Positions 27,710 through 37,128 of a stretch of 64,000 bases of DNA are shown one piece after another. The stretch's first letter is position 1. Every line of letters starts with the position of its first letter. Position numbers and translations under genes: made by a program. Source of the stretch: Clostridium manihotivorum (GTDB lineage Bacteria > Bacillota > Clostridia > Clostridiales > Clostridiaceae); assembly GCF_004015185.1 (NCBI RefSeq), contig NZ_CP025746.1:2497776-2561775 (forward strand), in the 5' to 3' direction. Under the pieces are notes generated by a model. It did no database searches. It had not been told where the DNA came from and worked only from the letters and a program-made list of their open reading frames with translations.

Positions 27710-28654
27710 TTGTCAATGATTCAAACTAAAGATTTAAACAAGCGTTATGGTTCGAAAAATAGTGTTTCTAATATTAACTTGACAGCTAACGAAGGTGAAA
27801 TATACGGATTTTTAGGGTTAAACGGTGCTGGAAAGACAACAACAATGCGTATGCTGCTAAAAATGATTCGACCTACATCAGGCGAAATTTATTACTCAGG
27901 ACAATCAATTTCAAAGCTTCCTTCTGAGTTTTGGAATCAGGTGGGATACTTGATTGAAACACCACATGCATATCCAAACTTTACTGTTGAAGAAAATCTC
28001 ATATTATATGCAAAGCAAAGACTCATTCAAAGTTCGGAAATCAAGAAGCGAATTGATGACATATCACAGCAGCTTTTGTTAGATGCATACCGACAGGTTA
28101 AGGTAAAAGATCTTTCTCTAGGAAACAATCAGAAAGTCGGACTAGCAAAAGCACTTATACATAAACCAAAGATTCTTTTGCTAGACGAGCCTACAAACGG
28201 GTTAGATCCAGAGGGGCTTGTGGCTGTACGCCAAGCTTTATTGAGTATGGCTAGAAACGGAACTACTATTTTTATTTCAAGTCATTTACTAGATGAGATG
28301 GAAAAACTGGTGAATCGTATCGGAATACTTGCTAGTGGACGCCTGTTGCAGGAACTAAGTTTTTCAGAATTTGAAGGCTGTAGGGAAGCTAAACTATATA
28401 TAAAAGTGGAGGAGTCTGTTAAAAATCTTACTGATTACCTTACTACAAAGCACTTGCAGTGTACTTCAGTAAGTGAGTCAGAAATACTTGTCTCAGGTGT
28501 GCCAATTAATCAATATTCTGCTTTGTTGCATCAATTAGAGCAGCAGAAGCTAAAGCCTATGATTTTTAAGCCTGTAAAGGAAAGCTTAGAAGAATTCTTT
28601 CTTAGAACAATTAAGGAGATGCATAATTATGAAACAGCTATGGTCAATGATTAA
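27710..28654 (+). CDS. ABC transporter ATP-binding protein (bacitracin/lantibiotic-type)
   Basis: About 314 residues. Walker A GLNGAGKTTT, signature LSLGNNQKVGLAKAL and Walker B ILLLDEPTNGLDP followed by the H-loop FISSHLL are all present. The TTG at 27710 sits 6 bases after GAGGTGGG. An ATG at 27716 and a GTG at 27689 are alternatives. It energises the permease encoded next, whose start overlaps its last 26 bases. The pair with a TetR repressor looks like an exporter for a peptide or drug. Substrate not determinable. Confidence 0.9.
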   Translation: MSMIQTKDLNKRYGSKNSVSNINLTANEGEIYGFLGLNGAGKTTTMRMLLKMIRPTSGEIYYSGQSISKLPSEFWNQVGYLIETPHAYPNFTVEENLILYAKQRLIQSSEIKKRIDDISQQLLLDAYRQVKVKDLSLGNNQKVGLAKALIHKPKILLLDEPTNGLDPEGLVAVRQALLSMARNGTTIFISSHLLDEMEKLVNRIGILASGRLLQELSFSEFEGCREAKLYIKVEESVKNLTDYLTTKHLQCTSVSESEILVSGVPINQYSALLHQLEQQKLKPMIFKPVKESLEEFFLRTIKEMHNYETAMVND

Positions 28655-29327
28655 AATAGAGCTTTATAAAATAATACGAGGTCATATACCAATCTATATT
28701 TTGGCCTTTTATACCTTTTTAATATTCATTCATATGCAGGATAAAACCTGGGGAGCATTTTTAAGTGGTACTTTTTTCATGTATTCAACTGTAATTGGGC
28801 TGATAGGCTTCAGCATTTTAAGCACATGGGTATTTGGAAGGGAATATCAGGATCAAACTTATAAAGATCTATTATCCTTACCAATTCCTCGTACAAGTTT
28901 AGTTACTGCGAAGTTTTTGGCTTCAGAATTGAGCTTTTTAGGTATAACTGTGATATCCATCATGTTGACTTTCATACTAGGGTATTGTTTTAATTTAGCA
29001 GATTTCAATGTAGTTTTGGCTGGAAATATTGTAAAGCGATTGAGCATAGCAACACTATATAACATAGGTCTAAGCTTCCTGTTCCCGTTCATTGCCAGCA
29101 TGGTACGTGGTGTACTTGCACCCGTTAGTATTTCCTTTGTAGCTCTAATTATTGCTGTTGTTTTTGGATCACATTCTGTAGGGCCATATATTCCATGGTC
29201 CATTCCTGGAATATATTTAACTAATCCGCAGCTAATTAATTGGGTGGGCAGAATGTCAGTTTCTGTTATAGTATTTATTGGTGTTTATGGTACTATATTA
29301 TGGTGGAATTATGTTGATCAAAAATAG
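28629..29327 (+). CDS. ABC-2-type transporter permease
   Basis: 232 residues with about six membrane spans (around 20-36, 52-75, 98-122, 132-155, 165-185 and 205-225). The N-terminal MIKIELYKIIRGHIPIYIL is typical of ABC-2 permeases of the bacitracin/lantibiotic immunity group. The start overlaps the end of the ATPase gene, which indicates translational coupling and a shared complex in the cytoplasmic membrane. Confidence 0.87.
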   Translation: MKQLWSMIKIELYKIIRGHIPIYILAFYTFLIFIHMQDKTWGAFLSGTFFMYSTVIGLIGFSILSTWVFGREYQDQTYKDLLSLPIPRTSLVTAKFLASELSFLGITVISIMLTFILGYCFNLADFNVVLAGNIVKRLSIATLYNIGLSFLFPFIASMVRGVLAPVSISFVALIIAVVFGSHSVGPYIPWSIPGIYLTNPQLINWVGRMSVSVIVFIGVYGTILWWNYVDQK

Positions 29328-29339
29328 GAGGAAAACAAA

Positions 29340-29927
29340 GTGAGCGATAATGTTAGACGCCGCCGAGGCGTTACACTGGAAAATGCAATTTTAGATGAGG
29401 CATGGCTACTGCTTCAACAAAAGGGATATGGTAAGTTGACTATGGATGATGTAGCTCATGCTGTAAAAACCAATAAAAATGCCATTTATAGGCGCTGGCC
29501 ACAAAAATGCTATCTTATTTTTGCTGCTATAAGCCGACAATCACCAGCTATAAACTTTGAAATAGGAGATCATGGTTCATTGAAGGAAGACTTAGTGGCA
29601 CTATTTGAAAGCTTAAATCCAATTTTTCAGATCATAAAACCTGATGACCTGCGAGATTTGATTTCAGATATGTTTTCCAATGCAATAGCCTACGACTTAT
29701 TTAACGGTATCAATAAAGAAAATGATATTAGTAAATCCATTGTGACTATTATAACCAGGGCTAATCAGCGCAATGAGATTTCACTTTCTATAAATACTAT
29801 TTCTGAAAAAGCTTTAAATCTGCCATCACTGTTGATTATCAACGAGATCATACAGCATGGTAAGATTACAGAAGACAGTGCAAAGGACATGATAGATAAT
29901 ATTTTGCTGCCTATATTTACAGCTTAG
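29340..29927 (+). CDS. TetR/AcrR-family repressor
   Basis: 195 residues starting at GTG 29340, eight bases after AGGAGG. The N-terminal HTH reads KLTMDDVAHAVKTNKNAIYR then RWPQKCYLI. The C-terminal ligand-binding part resembles TetR_C members that use long helical domains. It is the third gene of the ABC operon, 12 bases after the permease, and is inferred to repress it through the palindrome at 27658-27679, with the exported compound as likely inducer. Confidence 0.88.
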   Translation: MSDNVRRRRGVTLENAILDEAWLLLQQKGYGKLTMDDVAHAVKTNKNAIYRRWPQKCYLIFAAISRQSPAINFEIGDHGSLKEDLVALFESLNPIFQIIKPDDLRDLISDMFSNAIAYDLFNGINKENDISKSIVTIITRANQRNEISLSINTISEKALNLPSLLIINEIIQHGKITEDSAKDMIDNILLPIFTA

Positions 29928-29998
29928 GCTATGAATTTTCTTCTTTTACATATGTACCAGAGATAAGAATCAAAATAAAAATCACAGTGTCCAGAAAT

Positions 29999-30031
29999 AA
30001 AACCTTCAGCTGAGTTAGGCTGGAGGTTTTA
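29999..30031 (+). terminator. Terminator of the ABC/TetR operon
   Basis: AAAACCTTCAGC and GCTGGAGGTTTT arms (one mismatch) with a 9-base loop. The following 230 bases hold no gene. Confidence 0.7.
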
Positions 30032-30270
30032 AGCATATTATTGTAAATTAGAATTGCACTGTAATTTACGAGTATGCATAAATAGGAATGAAATAATAAA
30101 ACCTCGCTTGCTGTAGTTAGAACTGGTCAAATAAGCATACTACTTCATAATGGAGTCTATTAAAATAAAGCTGAGTAAATTCACAAAAAGCTTTATTTAA
30201 GTCTAATGATAGAAGCGGTACATCAGAATTCAGACTGTAATTCATTTATAGTAAACAAAAGTATAATAAA

Positions 30271-30365
30271 GTGCAACAAAATATATATAATAGCGCAATA
30301 AAAGTCAATAAAGTTAAACAAAGTGCAATAAAACACTTGACGATTATAAGAAAGTACATTATAAT
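30271..30365 (+). promoter_or_regulatory. Phased direct repeats and promoter of the HTH/DUF4180 operon
   Basis: Repeats of the form GTGCAACAAAA (30271), GCGCAATAAAA (30293), GTCAATAAAG (30304), GTTAAACAAAG (30313) and GTGCAATAAAA (30323) recur at about 10-11 bp or twice that. They end just before TTGACG (30337-30342), a 17-base spacer and TATAAT (30360-30365). They could be operator half-sites or phased A-tracts that bend the DNA. Confidence 0.75.
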
Positions 30366-30401
30366 TTGACCATAGATTAATTTTGAGAGGGTAGATTTCT
30401 T

Positions 30402-30890
30402 ATGGAAGATCAATTTTACACAATAGATAAAATAGCAGAAATATTAGGTATGCATCACAAAACCATAAGGAAGTTTATAACAGAAGGTAAGCTTCCAGCA
30501 AGCAAGGTTGGAAAGCAATGGAGAATTTCAGGACATGATCTGAGTACTTTTATGGAAAAAAATAATGTGAATATAAGTGATAAGGAGATTAGTGAAGAGT
30601 CAAATATTGATTTTGTTACTAATGGAGAAATTAAAGATACTGTAAATGAAAAGGTAAATGTATCTACTGTTGTAGATATCAATGATATAGATAAAGAAGA
30701 ATATTTCAGAATATCCAATACTCTTATAGCACTAATGAATTGTAAAGACCCTAAAATGGGCAAATCAACCGTTAATGTGAAATATGATGAAAAGGTAAGT
30801 AGACTAAGGGTTTTATTATGGGGAAATATAAGCTTTATCGAAGAGATGCTGAGTGTGATTTCTATGCTAGTGGAACAAACTGATTTATAA
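30402..30890 (+). CDS. Excisionase/MerR-like HTH protein with a C-terminal extension
   Basis: 162 residues. Residues 5-52 are an HTH_17-type DNA-binding domain (YTIDKIAEILGMHHKTIRKF, then GKLPASKVGKQWRISGHDL). A low-complexity acidic linker (about 55-105) leads to a C-terminal domain with TVNVKYDEKVSRLRVLLWG. The ATG follows GAGAGGG. The DUF4180 gene lies 14 bases downstream, a pairing that occurs repeatedly in clostridia. The upstream phased repeats suggest self-regulation. Confidence 0.8.
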   Translation: MEDQFYTIDKIAEILGMHHKTIRKFITEGKLPASKVGKQWRISGHDLSTFMEKNNVNISDKEISEESNIDFVTNGEIKDTVNEKVNVSTVVDINDIDKEEYFRISNTLIALMNCKDPKMGKSTVNVKYDEKVSRLRVLLWGNISFIEEMLSVISMLVEQTDL

Positions 30891-30904
30891 GGAGAGTGAA
30901 TGTT

Positions 30905-31267
30905 TTGAATTACAGAGTAGTAGATAAAGATAACAAGAAATATATTGAATTTGCTTCTGACTTTATGAAACTTTCTTCAGAGAAAGATGTGATAGATTAT
31001 ATATCTATATGTATGGAAAATGATGTTTATACAATATTATTGCAGCCTAATGTATTATCCGAAGATTTTTTTAATCTAAGATCTGGACTTGCAGGTACGG
31101 CATTGCAAAAGTTTATAAACTATCATGTAAAGGTCGCTGTTATTATTGAAGACACTGAGGTACTTAATGAGAGATTTAAAGAAATGATTATGGAAGCTAA
31201 CAAAGGAAATCATTTTAGAACCTTTAGCAATACTCAAGAGGCTGAGAGTTGGATTGCAAGTTTATGA
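30905..31267 (+). CDS. DUF4180 protein
   Basis: About 120 residues. TTG at 30905 is ten bases after GGAG. A GTG at 30896 lies too close to that site. The sequence DVIDYISICMENDVYTILLQ, then LSEDFFNLRSGLAGTALQKF is characteristic of DUF4180, a small alpha/beta fold of unknown function. The C-terminal part SNTQEAESWI resembles STAS/SpoIIAA-like tails. It is cotranscribed with the HTH gene and probably its partner. Confidence 0.82.
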   Translation: MNYRVVDKDNKKYIEFASDFMKLSSEKDVIDYISICMENDVYTILLQPNVLSEDFFNLRSGLAGTALQKFINYHVKVAVIIEDTEVLNERFKEMIMEANKGNHFRTFSNTQEAESWIASL

Positions 31268-31459
31268 CATTAAGAAAAGTCATCTAAACCTAAACTGGTA
31301 TTACTTTGCTCATCGGGTGTAGGAAAACAAAAGAAGTCCTTTATTTTTAAAACAGCGCCAAATAGAAGCATATAAAAAATAATAGAGAGGAATCCTCGAA
31401 CTACGGGGGTTCTTTAATTTTGCCTGTTTTTAAGATTGCAAGGGACAGGGGGACGGAGC

Positions 31460-33176
31460 GAAACCACTGAAAAACATATTATAAATATTTGAAAATATGT
31501 AAAATAAATCAGAATAAAGTAGAATAAAATACAAAAAACCCCCTTAAAATGGTATAATGGAATTGCGACAACCATAACCAAAAAGGGGGTTTCAACCATA
31601 TGTTAAGAAATCAATCAAAACAATACAGTCTATATTCTATATTATACCACAAAATTCCCGATAATCATATATTGAAACTAATTGATCAAGCTGTGGATTT
31701 TAGTTTTGTTAATAAACTTCTTGAAAGTTCTTATTGCAAATATTATGGCCGTCCCGCAAAGGAACCGGAAATGATGATAAGATTGTTGATTTTACAATAT
31801 TTATATAATCTATCGGATGAAAAAATAATAGAAGAAACTTCTTTAAATCTTGCATCCATGTGGTTTGTTGGCTTAAACCCAGAAGAGGAACTTCCGCATC
31901 CAAGTCTTCTTGCTAAATTTAGAGTTCATAGACTACAAGAAGTTACAATGGATGAGATCATAAAAGAAGTTGTAAAACAATGCGTTGAAAAAGGAATTAT
32001 AAAAGGACATAGTATAAGCATTGATGCTACTCATACACATGCTAATACAGGTAAGTTAGTTCCTGAGAGAGTATTAAAACACTTAGCTAAAAAAGTCCTA
32101 AAGAACCTAGAAGAAGAAAGAGGGTCAATACCTGAGGATGTTGATGCAAACATTCCTGATTATAAAGCAATCGACGATCACAAAGTAGCCAAAGAAACAA
32201 TGAAAGCATACTTGGAAGATCTTATGGAGAAAGCAGAAAATCATATAGAAAATCCTGATACTTCTGCTACCGCAGCGGTTATTAAGAATGCTCGTGAAAT
32301 CATATCCGATGAGAAATTTATTCAACAAAAAGGAGTACGTTCATTAGTAGACCAAGATGCAAGAGTGGGAAACAAAAGTAAAACTGATAGTTTTTTTGGA
32401 TACAAGACAGAATTTATAATGACTACAGGTTCAGAACGTATAATCACTGCGGTAGCAGTACATGATGGAGCTTATGTTGACGGAACAGGTTTTAAAGAAT
32501 TATACGAGCTAACGAAAGAAGCAGGGATTGAAGCGGAAGAAGTTTATGGTGATAAAGCATACTTTAGAAAACCCATTTTAGACTTAATTAAAGAAGATCA
32601 AGCAGAAGCTTATATACCTGTTAGTGAATCTGTATATCGTATCGATGAGAGTAAATTTAATTATAATAAAGACTCCGACCAATGGTATTGTAAATATGGA
32701 AACAATACAGTAAAAAAGAAAGCAAAAATCAATAAAAGTGGTAAAAAAGTTTTAGATATACTTTTGACAAAGAAATATGTAAAGATTGTCCACACCGTTC
32801 TGAATGTATTAATGGTAAAGTGTCAGCAAGAACTTTAGAAGTTGGAGTAAATGCACATGAGTACTACGAGTATAGTCAACGTGCAAAGACTCAAGATTTT
32901 CTAGAAAAATATAAAAATCGTTCCTGTAATGAGTGGAAAAATGGTGAAATGAAGAGATTTCATGGGTTAGACCGTGCCAAAGGGTATGGTCTAAGAAGCA
33001 TGGGCATGCAAGCCCGGTTAACGGCATTAGCGGTAAATTTGAAGAGGATAGCCAAGCTGGTATCCTCCTTTTTATTAGATATACTGAAGTTTTTTACAAA
33101 TAAAGGATGTTTAATCTATTTTTATTGAAGAAGCCGTTTTTTATTGTCTAAAAGATGCTACTTTTTCAGTGGTTTC
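31460..33176 (+). mobile_element. IS1182-like element, copy 2
   Basis: 1717 bp with the same inverted ends (GAAACCACTG / CAGTGGTTTC) and 9-bp duplication GGACGGAGC (31451-31459 and 33177-33185) as copies 1 and 3. It is inserted in a family-1 palindrome whose halves lie at 31442-31459 and 33177-33195. Confidence 0.92.
31600..33128 (+). pseudogene. IS1182-family transposase, one frameshift
   Basis: Open from ATG 31600 through the DDE Asp regions (SIDATHTHANT; VYGDKAYF) until an A-run near 32745-32750, which has six A where copy 3 has seven. Beyond it the cysteine block CKDCPHRSEC and NEWKNGEMKRFHGLDR lie in another frame, ending at 33128. Only this one change separates it from a full gene. Confidence 0.88.
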
Positions 33177-33296
33177 GGACGGAGCTTTTGTCCCATATAA
33201 AGTGTGGCGAACTTACAATAAATGTTTTAATGTATAATATATGGTATGATTGTTCAATGTATAAAGTTAAGGCACTTGTAAAGGAGAGGTTATATC

Positions 33297-33669
33297 ATAG
33301 AGTACAGCAAACAAAATAAAAAGGCTTGGGAATATAACGCTTATGATTTTTGGGTAAGTACATCAGGAAAACCTTCGGATAGAGTTAAGAATGATTTGTA
33401 GTGATTTTCATCCATTCCAAAAGGTATCAGATGTTCTAGGGTTAGAAAAGCAAACAGATATATTTGACGGTGAAATGGTGCATGCAAGGTTTTTCTCTGA
33501 AGATATTCGTAGACAGATGCCTTTATGTAGTTATAGAAAATACAATATTAGTGAAATCATTAATGCTGTTATGGAAAATGGATTTACTCTTAATAGATTT
33601 GATGAACATCCATCTTGGACAAAGGACAATGTACAAGAAGAGTTTACAATTGTAGCAAGGAAGAATTAA
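33297..33669 (+). pseudogene. SAM-dependent methyltransferase with internal deletion
   Basis: After a GGAG site the frame reads (ATA)EYSKQNKKAWEYNAYDFWV and stops after 34 codons, the usual N-terminus of a class I methyltransferase. A second frame from about 33394 gives ISDFHPFQKV-like FHPFQKVSDVLGLEKQ and the family's C-terminal end (EEFTIVARKN). The SAM-binding core between them is missing. The start codon is ATA. This is a deletion remnant. Confidence 0.7.
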
Positions 33670-33717
33670 ACAATATCAGCTTAGCATGGTGTTTGGCAAT
33701 GAAAGGTGGAAGCTAAA

Positions 33718-34263
33718 GTGAATTTAAATAATATTATTACGGATAGATTAATATTAATCCCTGTAACCTTGGAAATAACTCAATCCTTATTAGAGGGAAG
33801 TATTAAAGAAATTGAAAAACTCGGAATAGGCTTAGATGAAAAATGGCCTACTAATGATACTAAGGATATCTTACCTTTTATAAATAAGGACTTAGAGAAA
33901 AGTAAAATCCCAAGTGGATTTGAATTTTGGATGATTGTTAAAAAGGATAGCATGAAAGTAGTAGGAGATATAGGGTTTAAAGGAAAACCAGATGAGAAAG
34001 GTGAGATTGAAGTTGGGTTTGGCTTAGTAGAAAATGAAAGAGGGAAGGGCTTTGGTTTTGAAGCCTTAAGAGCTATTACGGATTGGGCATTTTCTCAAAA
34101 AAATGTAAAAGTCATTAAGGCAGATTGTCTCATTGATAACAGGCCTTCTGCACGAATATTAGAAAAGGTAGGCATGAAAGAAATTAATCGTGACCAGGAT
34201 TTGATTTACTGGGAACTCAGGGACATGGGGACGGAGCTAATGTCCCCTGTGGAGTTGATGTAA
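33718..34263 (+). CDS. GNAT acetyltransferase (RimJ/RimL type) with repeat-encoded C-terminus
   Basis: About 181 residues. GTG at 33718 is 7 bases after AAGGTGGA. The acetyl-CoA-binding region is VGFGLVENERGKGFGFEALR, and the C-terminal half has DNRPSARILEKVGM, both standard for this group. The last 14 residues (RDMGTELMSPVELM) are encoded by the family-1 repeat at 34220-34246 and the flanking adenosine-deaminase fragment, so the original stop has been replaced. The substrate is unknown. Confidence 0.82.
   Translation: MNLNNIITDRLILIPVTLEITQSLLEGSIKEIEKLGIGLDEKWPTNDTKDILPFINKDLEKSKIPSGFEFWMIVKKDSMKVVGDIGFKGKPDEKGEIEVGFGLVENERGKGFGFEALRAITDWAFSQKNVKVIKADCLIDNRPSARILEKVGMKEINRDQDLIYWELRDMGTELMSPVELM
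34220..34246. repeat. Family-1 palindromic repeat at the end of the GNAT gene
   Basis: GGGACATGGGGACGGAGC then TAATGTCCC. It overlaps the 3' end of the acetyltransferase gene and directly precedes an adenosine-deaminase tail fragment. Confidence 0.85.
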
Positions 34264-34394
34264 CCATAAACTCTGAGGACATACTTATATTTGACAGCGA
34301 TATTTCAAAGAAATACATGAGATTATATAACGCGGATACATTAGCCGATGAAGAGCTTCATTATATAAGAATTGATGGTTTGATAAGATTATGA
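34251..34394 (+). pseudogene. 3' fragment of an adenosine deaminase-like gene
   Basis: About 48 codons (GVDVTINSEDILIFDSDISK...) nearly identical to the end of the intact gene at 41070-41212, including the stop region. The preceding 270 codons are absent. The fragment begins right after a family-1 repeat, as the intact gene does. Confidence 0.85.
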
Positions 34395-34506
34395 AAATTG
34401 GATAATGGAGTGAAAAAGTAAAATTAAGATCTTCAATTAATTGTATACTTTATAGAACTGGTTGCAATAAAATAGCATAATTACGAGTAATTAAACAGGA
34501 ATTCTA

Positions 34507-35711
34507 ATATATATATGTTGCAAGATGAAAATTTCGATATGATATTTAGGTAAGAACATCCATTAATATAAGATAACTAAAATATCCAAACTAGAATATA
34601 AAATAAAAATTATAGCGAGGTTTTAAATATGGATATTTTGATTCTTAATAAGATTGCTGGGCATGAAGATGATATAAACGAGTTAAAATCAGCTTTAAAA
34701 AAGACTAAAAACACAAGGTTATATAAAAGATATTCTGTTTTACTTAAGCATTTTGATGGATTTACAAATAGAAAAATAGCTGAAATGGAGAATCTAGAAG
34801 AACATACTGTTTCTACATATATAAAAAATTATAAATCAAAAGGAATAGATGGATTAAATATTGGCCACGGCGGCGGAGCGAAAAGAAAATCAATTCACTT
34901 CAAGAGAAGCTCATTGTAGAAACTATAACTACAAAAACTCCAGAAGATGTAGGCTTCGAATCTAAAATGAATTGGACTATTGAATTAGTGAGGCAATGGG
35001 TTATTAAAGAATTTAATATAAATATGTCACATAGAGGAATAGCATATGTACTTCATAGATTAAATTTAAGTTATACTAGACCTACTTACGTCTTAGCGAA
35101 AGCTGATAAAGAAAAGCAAGAAATTTTTAAAAGTGACTTTAAAGCTTTAAAAAAAATGCCTCAATGGCTTAGTTGATACCATCTTATTTGAAGATGAATC
35201 AATGATTAGAGATTATCAAGCAATTCAAAAGAGCTGGTTTATAAGAGGACAACAAAGGAAAATTCCTACGTTCGGTAAAAATGCAGGTGTTAAACTTATG
35301 GGAATATTGGATTACGAGACTGGTAACGTATATTGCGAGGAACATGAAAGATATGACGCTAAGATATTTAATGACTTTTTAGAAAACGTACTTAAGCAGT
35401 ATCCAAAAGGAAAAATTGTTGTGGTATTAGACAATGCTAAGATTCATCATGCAAAGCTGATTCAGCCATTTCTTAATAGAGTTAAAGATAGGCTTGAATT
35501 GATGTTTTTACCACCGTATAGTCCAGAAATGAATCTTATAGAGGGGTTATGGGGATGGCTAAAGGCATCTGTTATTAACAATGTCTTTTATAAATCTCTG
35601 CCACAAGTTAGAACTGCAATTCAAAAGTTTATAAGTAACATAAATAAGGTTCCTACTCAAACAATAGACAGGCTATGTGTTAGATTGTAGAAACCAATTT
35701 GCAATATATAT
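34507..35711 (+). mobile_element. IS630-like element, copy B
   Basis: Nearly identical to copy A at 3755-4960, with the same ends (TATATGTTGCAAG left, TTTGCAATATATA right) at a TA-rich target. Its transposase is broken. Confidence 0.82.
34629..35690 (+). pseudogene. IS630-family transposase, frameshifted copy
   Basis: Compared with the intact gene at 3874-4935, one base is missing at 34880 (GAGCGAAAAG for GAGCGCAAAAG). An A-run near 35148-35155 has eight A instead of seven. The three resulting open pieces are 34629-34919, 34967-35176 and 35202-35690. All catalytic residues remain encoded but out of frame. Confidence 0.88.
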
Positions 35712-35754
35712 AGCTTGAACTATTTTATAAATAAGAAGTGATTGAGGGGATTTT

Positions 35755-35991
35755 ATGAAAATAATAGATATATTCTTCATTTTGGTTTTTTCTATTCCTA
35801 TTATTGTAGTGCTTTTATATATGATATTTTATCCAAGAGAAAGAGCTTTATTCGGCAGGAGATGGCAGTTTAAGAATGAAAACCTTGAACCAAGTGACGA
35901 GATGGTTAAATATAATCGGAACATGGGGATTATTGTATTAGTTTTTGTAGTAATAATAATAGCTTTGTCTATTTTAAAAGTATTATGGTAA
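35755..35991 (+). CDS. Small membrane protein with two spans
   Basis: 78 residues, ATG at 35755 behind GAGGGGA. Membrane spans at about 5-25 and 56-76. Between them lies RERALFGRRWQFKNENLEPSD, a conserved-looking cytoplasmic loop found in small DUF6199-like proteins. Function is unknown. It has its own position between IS630 copy B and a GNAT gene and probably its own promoter. Confidence 0.7.
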   Translation: MKIIDIFFILVFSIPIIVVLLYMIFYPRERALFGRRWQFKNENLEPSDEMVKYNRNMGIIVLVFVVIIIALSILKVLW

Positions 35992-36165
35992 TAGACATAG
36001 TGATGATAGCTTTTTGTAAAGAAATTAGCTTTAGAATATAAAGTCATTGGTAAAGGATAGTAGAAAATACCCTGAAGCAAAAGTATAATTGAAGAATATG
36101 TTATAATAAATTTAGGGACAAATTTAAGTAATAGACAAACAATAAGTTTGCAAGGGGGCTTGAAA

Positions 36166-36699
36166 ATGATTGGAATTAAAAGGATTGCTGAAGCTAATAA
36201 GAATGATATTAACATTCCTAATGAACCTTTTGCATTGTGGGGAAAAATGATACCAACTTACGATGGTACCAAATGGGCATACACCACCGAGGAATTTGAG
36301 AAAAGTGAAATCAGGGATATGGTATTTCCAGATGAAAACTATGATTTTGATGAATTAAAAAAAGAATGCTTCTTTGTTGGAGCCTATAATGATAGTGGAA
36401 AGTGTGTAGGACTTGCGATATATAGGCATTACTACTTTAAATATTTATATCTTGATGATTTAAAAGTATCTAAGGCGTATCGAGGTAACGGAATAGGTAA
36501 GCTATTGCTGGATGAGGGAAAGAAAATTGCGTCAGAAAACGGTTATCGAGGGATTTATACAATAGGTCAAGATAACAATCTTTCTGCATGTTTATTCTAC
36601 ATAAAATCCGGATTTGCAATAGGTGGACTTAACACACAGGAGTATGAAGGAACCAGCCAAGCCGATAAGAGTAATATCTATTTTTACTTAGATTTGTAA
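36166..36699 (+). CDS. GNAT-family N-acetyltransferase
   Basis: 177 residues. ATG at 36166 lies 7 bases after GGGGG. The TTG at 36148 is not supported. The acetyl-CoA motif is LKVSKAYRGNGIGKLLLDEG, followed by NNLSACLFYIKSGF. The N-terminal part (ALWGKMIPTYDGTKWAY) fits the streptothricin acetyltransferase-like branch, so an antibiotic or small-molecule amine is a possible but unproven substrate. Confidence 0.83.
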   Translation: MIGIKRIAEANKNDINIPNEPFALWGKMIPTYDGTKWAYTTEEFEKSEIRDMVFPDENYDFDELKKECFFVGAYNDSGKCVGLAIYRHYYFKYLYLDDLKVSKAYRGNGIGKLLLDEGKKIASENGYRGIYTIGQDNNLSACLFYIKSGFAIGGLNTQEYEGTSQADKSNIYFYLDL

Positions 36700-36897
36700 A
36701 TTGAATATTGTTTAAGTATAGGGAGTGATGTATTATGATGAATTTAAATATACACAAAATTAAGCATAACTCTCGGAGTGGCTTATTGGAAGGTTAGTAA
36801 TGGAATGTTTTTTAGAATGATTACTCGGGAGAAAGCATTATTTCATCCGGGTATTTTTACGCTTAAATTTAAAATATAATTAGGAGCCATTGTAAAA

Positions 36898-36980
36898 AGA
36901 ATATTCCATTATTAATAATTGATGTCCAGAAAGCCTTGATTTCCTTTGAAGTTATTTCATATATGCTTAGCAAATGCTAA
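36898..36980 (+). pseudogene. N-terminal fragment of an isochorismatase-family gene
   Basis: The frame reads NIPLLIIDVQKALISFEV and stops soon after. LLIIDVQ is the first strand and catalytic Asp of cysteine hydrolases. Nothing of the rest follows. The remainder of 36700-37128 holds only short frames. Confidence 0.5.
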
Positions 36981-37128
36981 TACAAGAAGAAAGATTGGAG
37001 ACATTAACATCTGAAAATCTTTATGATATAAGAATTAATTGATTAAGTGTGTTATGAAAATTTGAGTTTATTGTAAAGTGAAGAATATAAGGTATAACTT
37101 GTTTCCCCTAAATTATGGAGGTAGAATT

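Noticed and set aside
30271..30333. Regular short repeats read as a CRISPR array
   Set aside because: The units are about 11 bp and imperfect, without unique spacers of 25-40 bp, and lie directly before a promoter.
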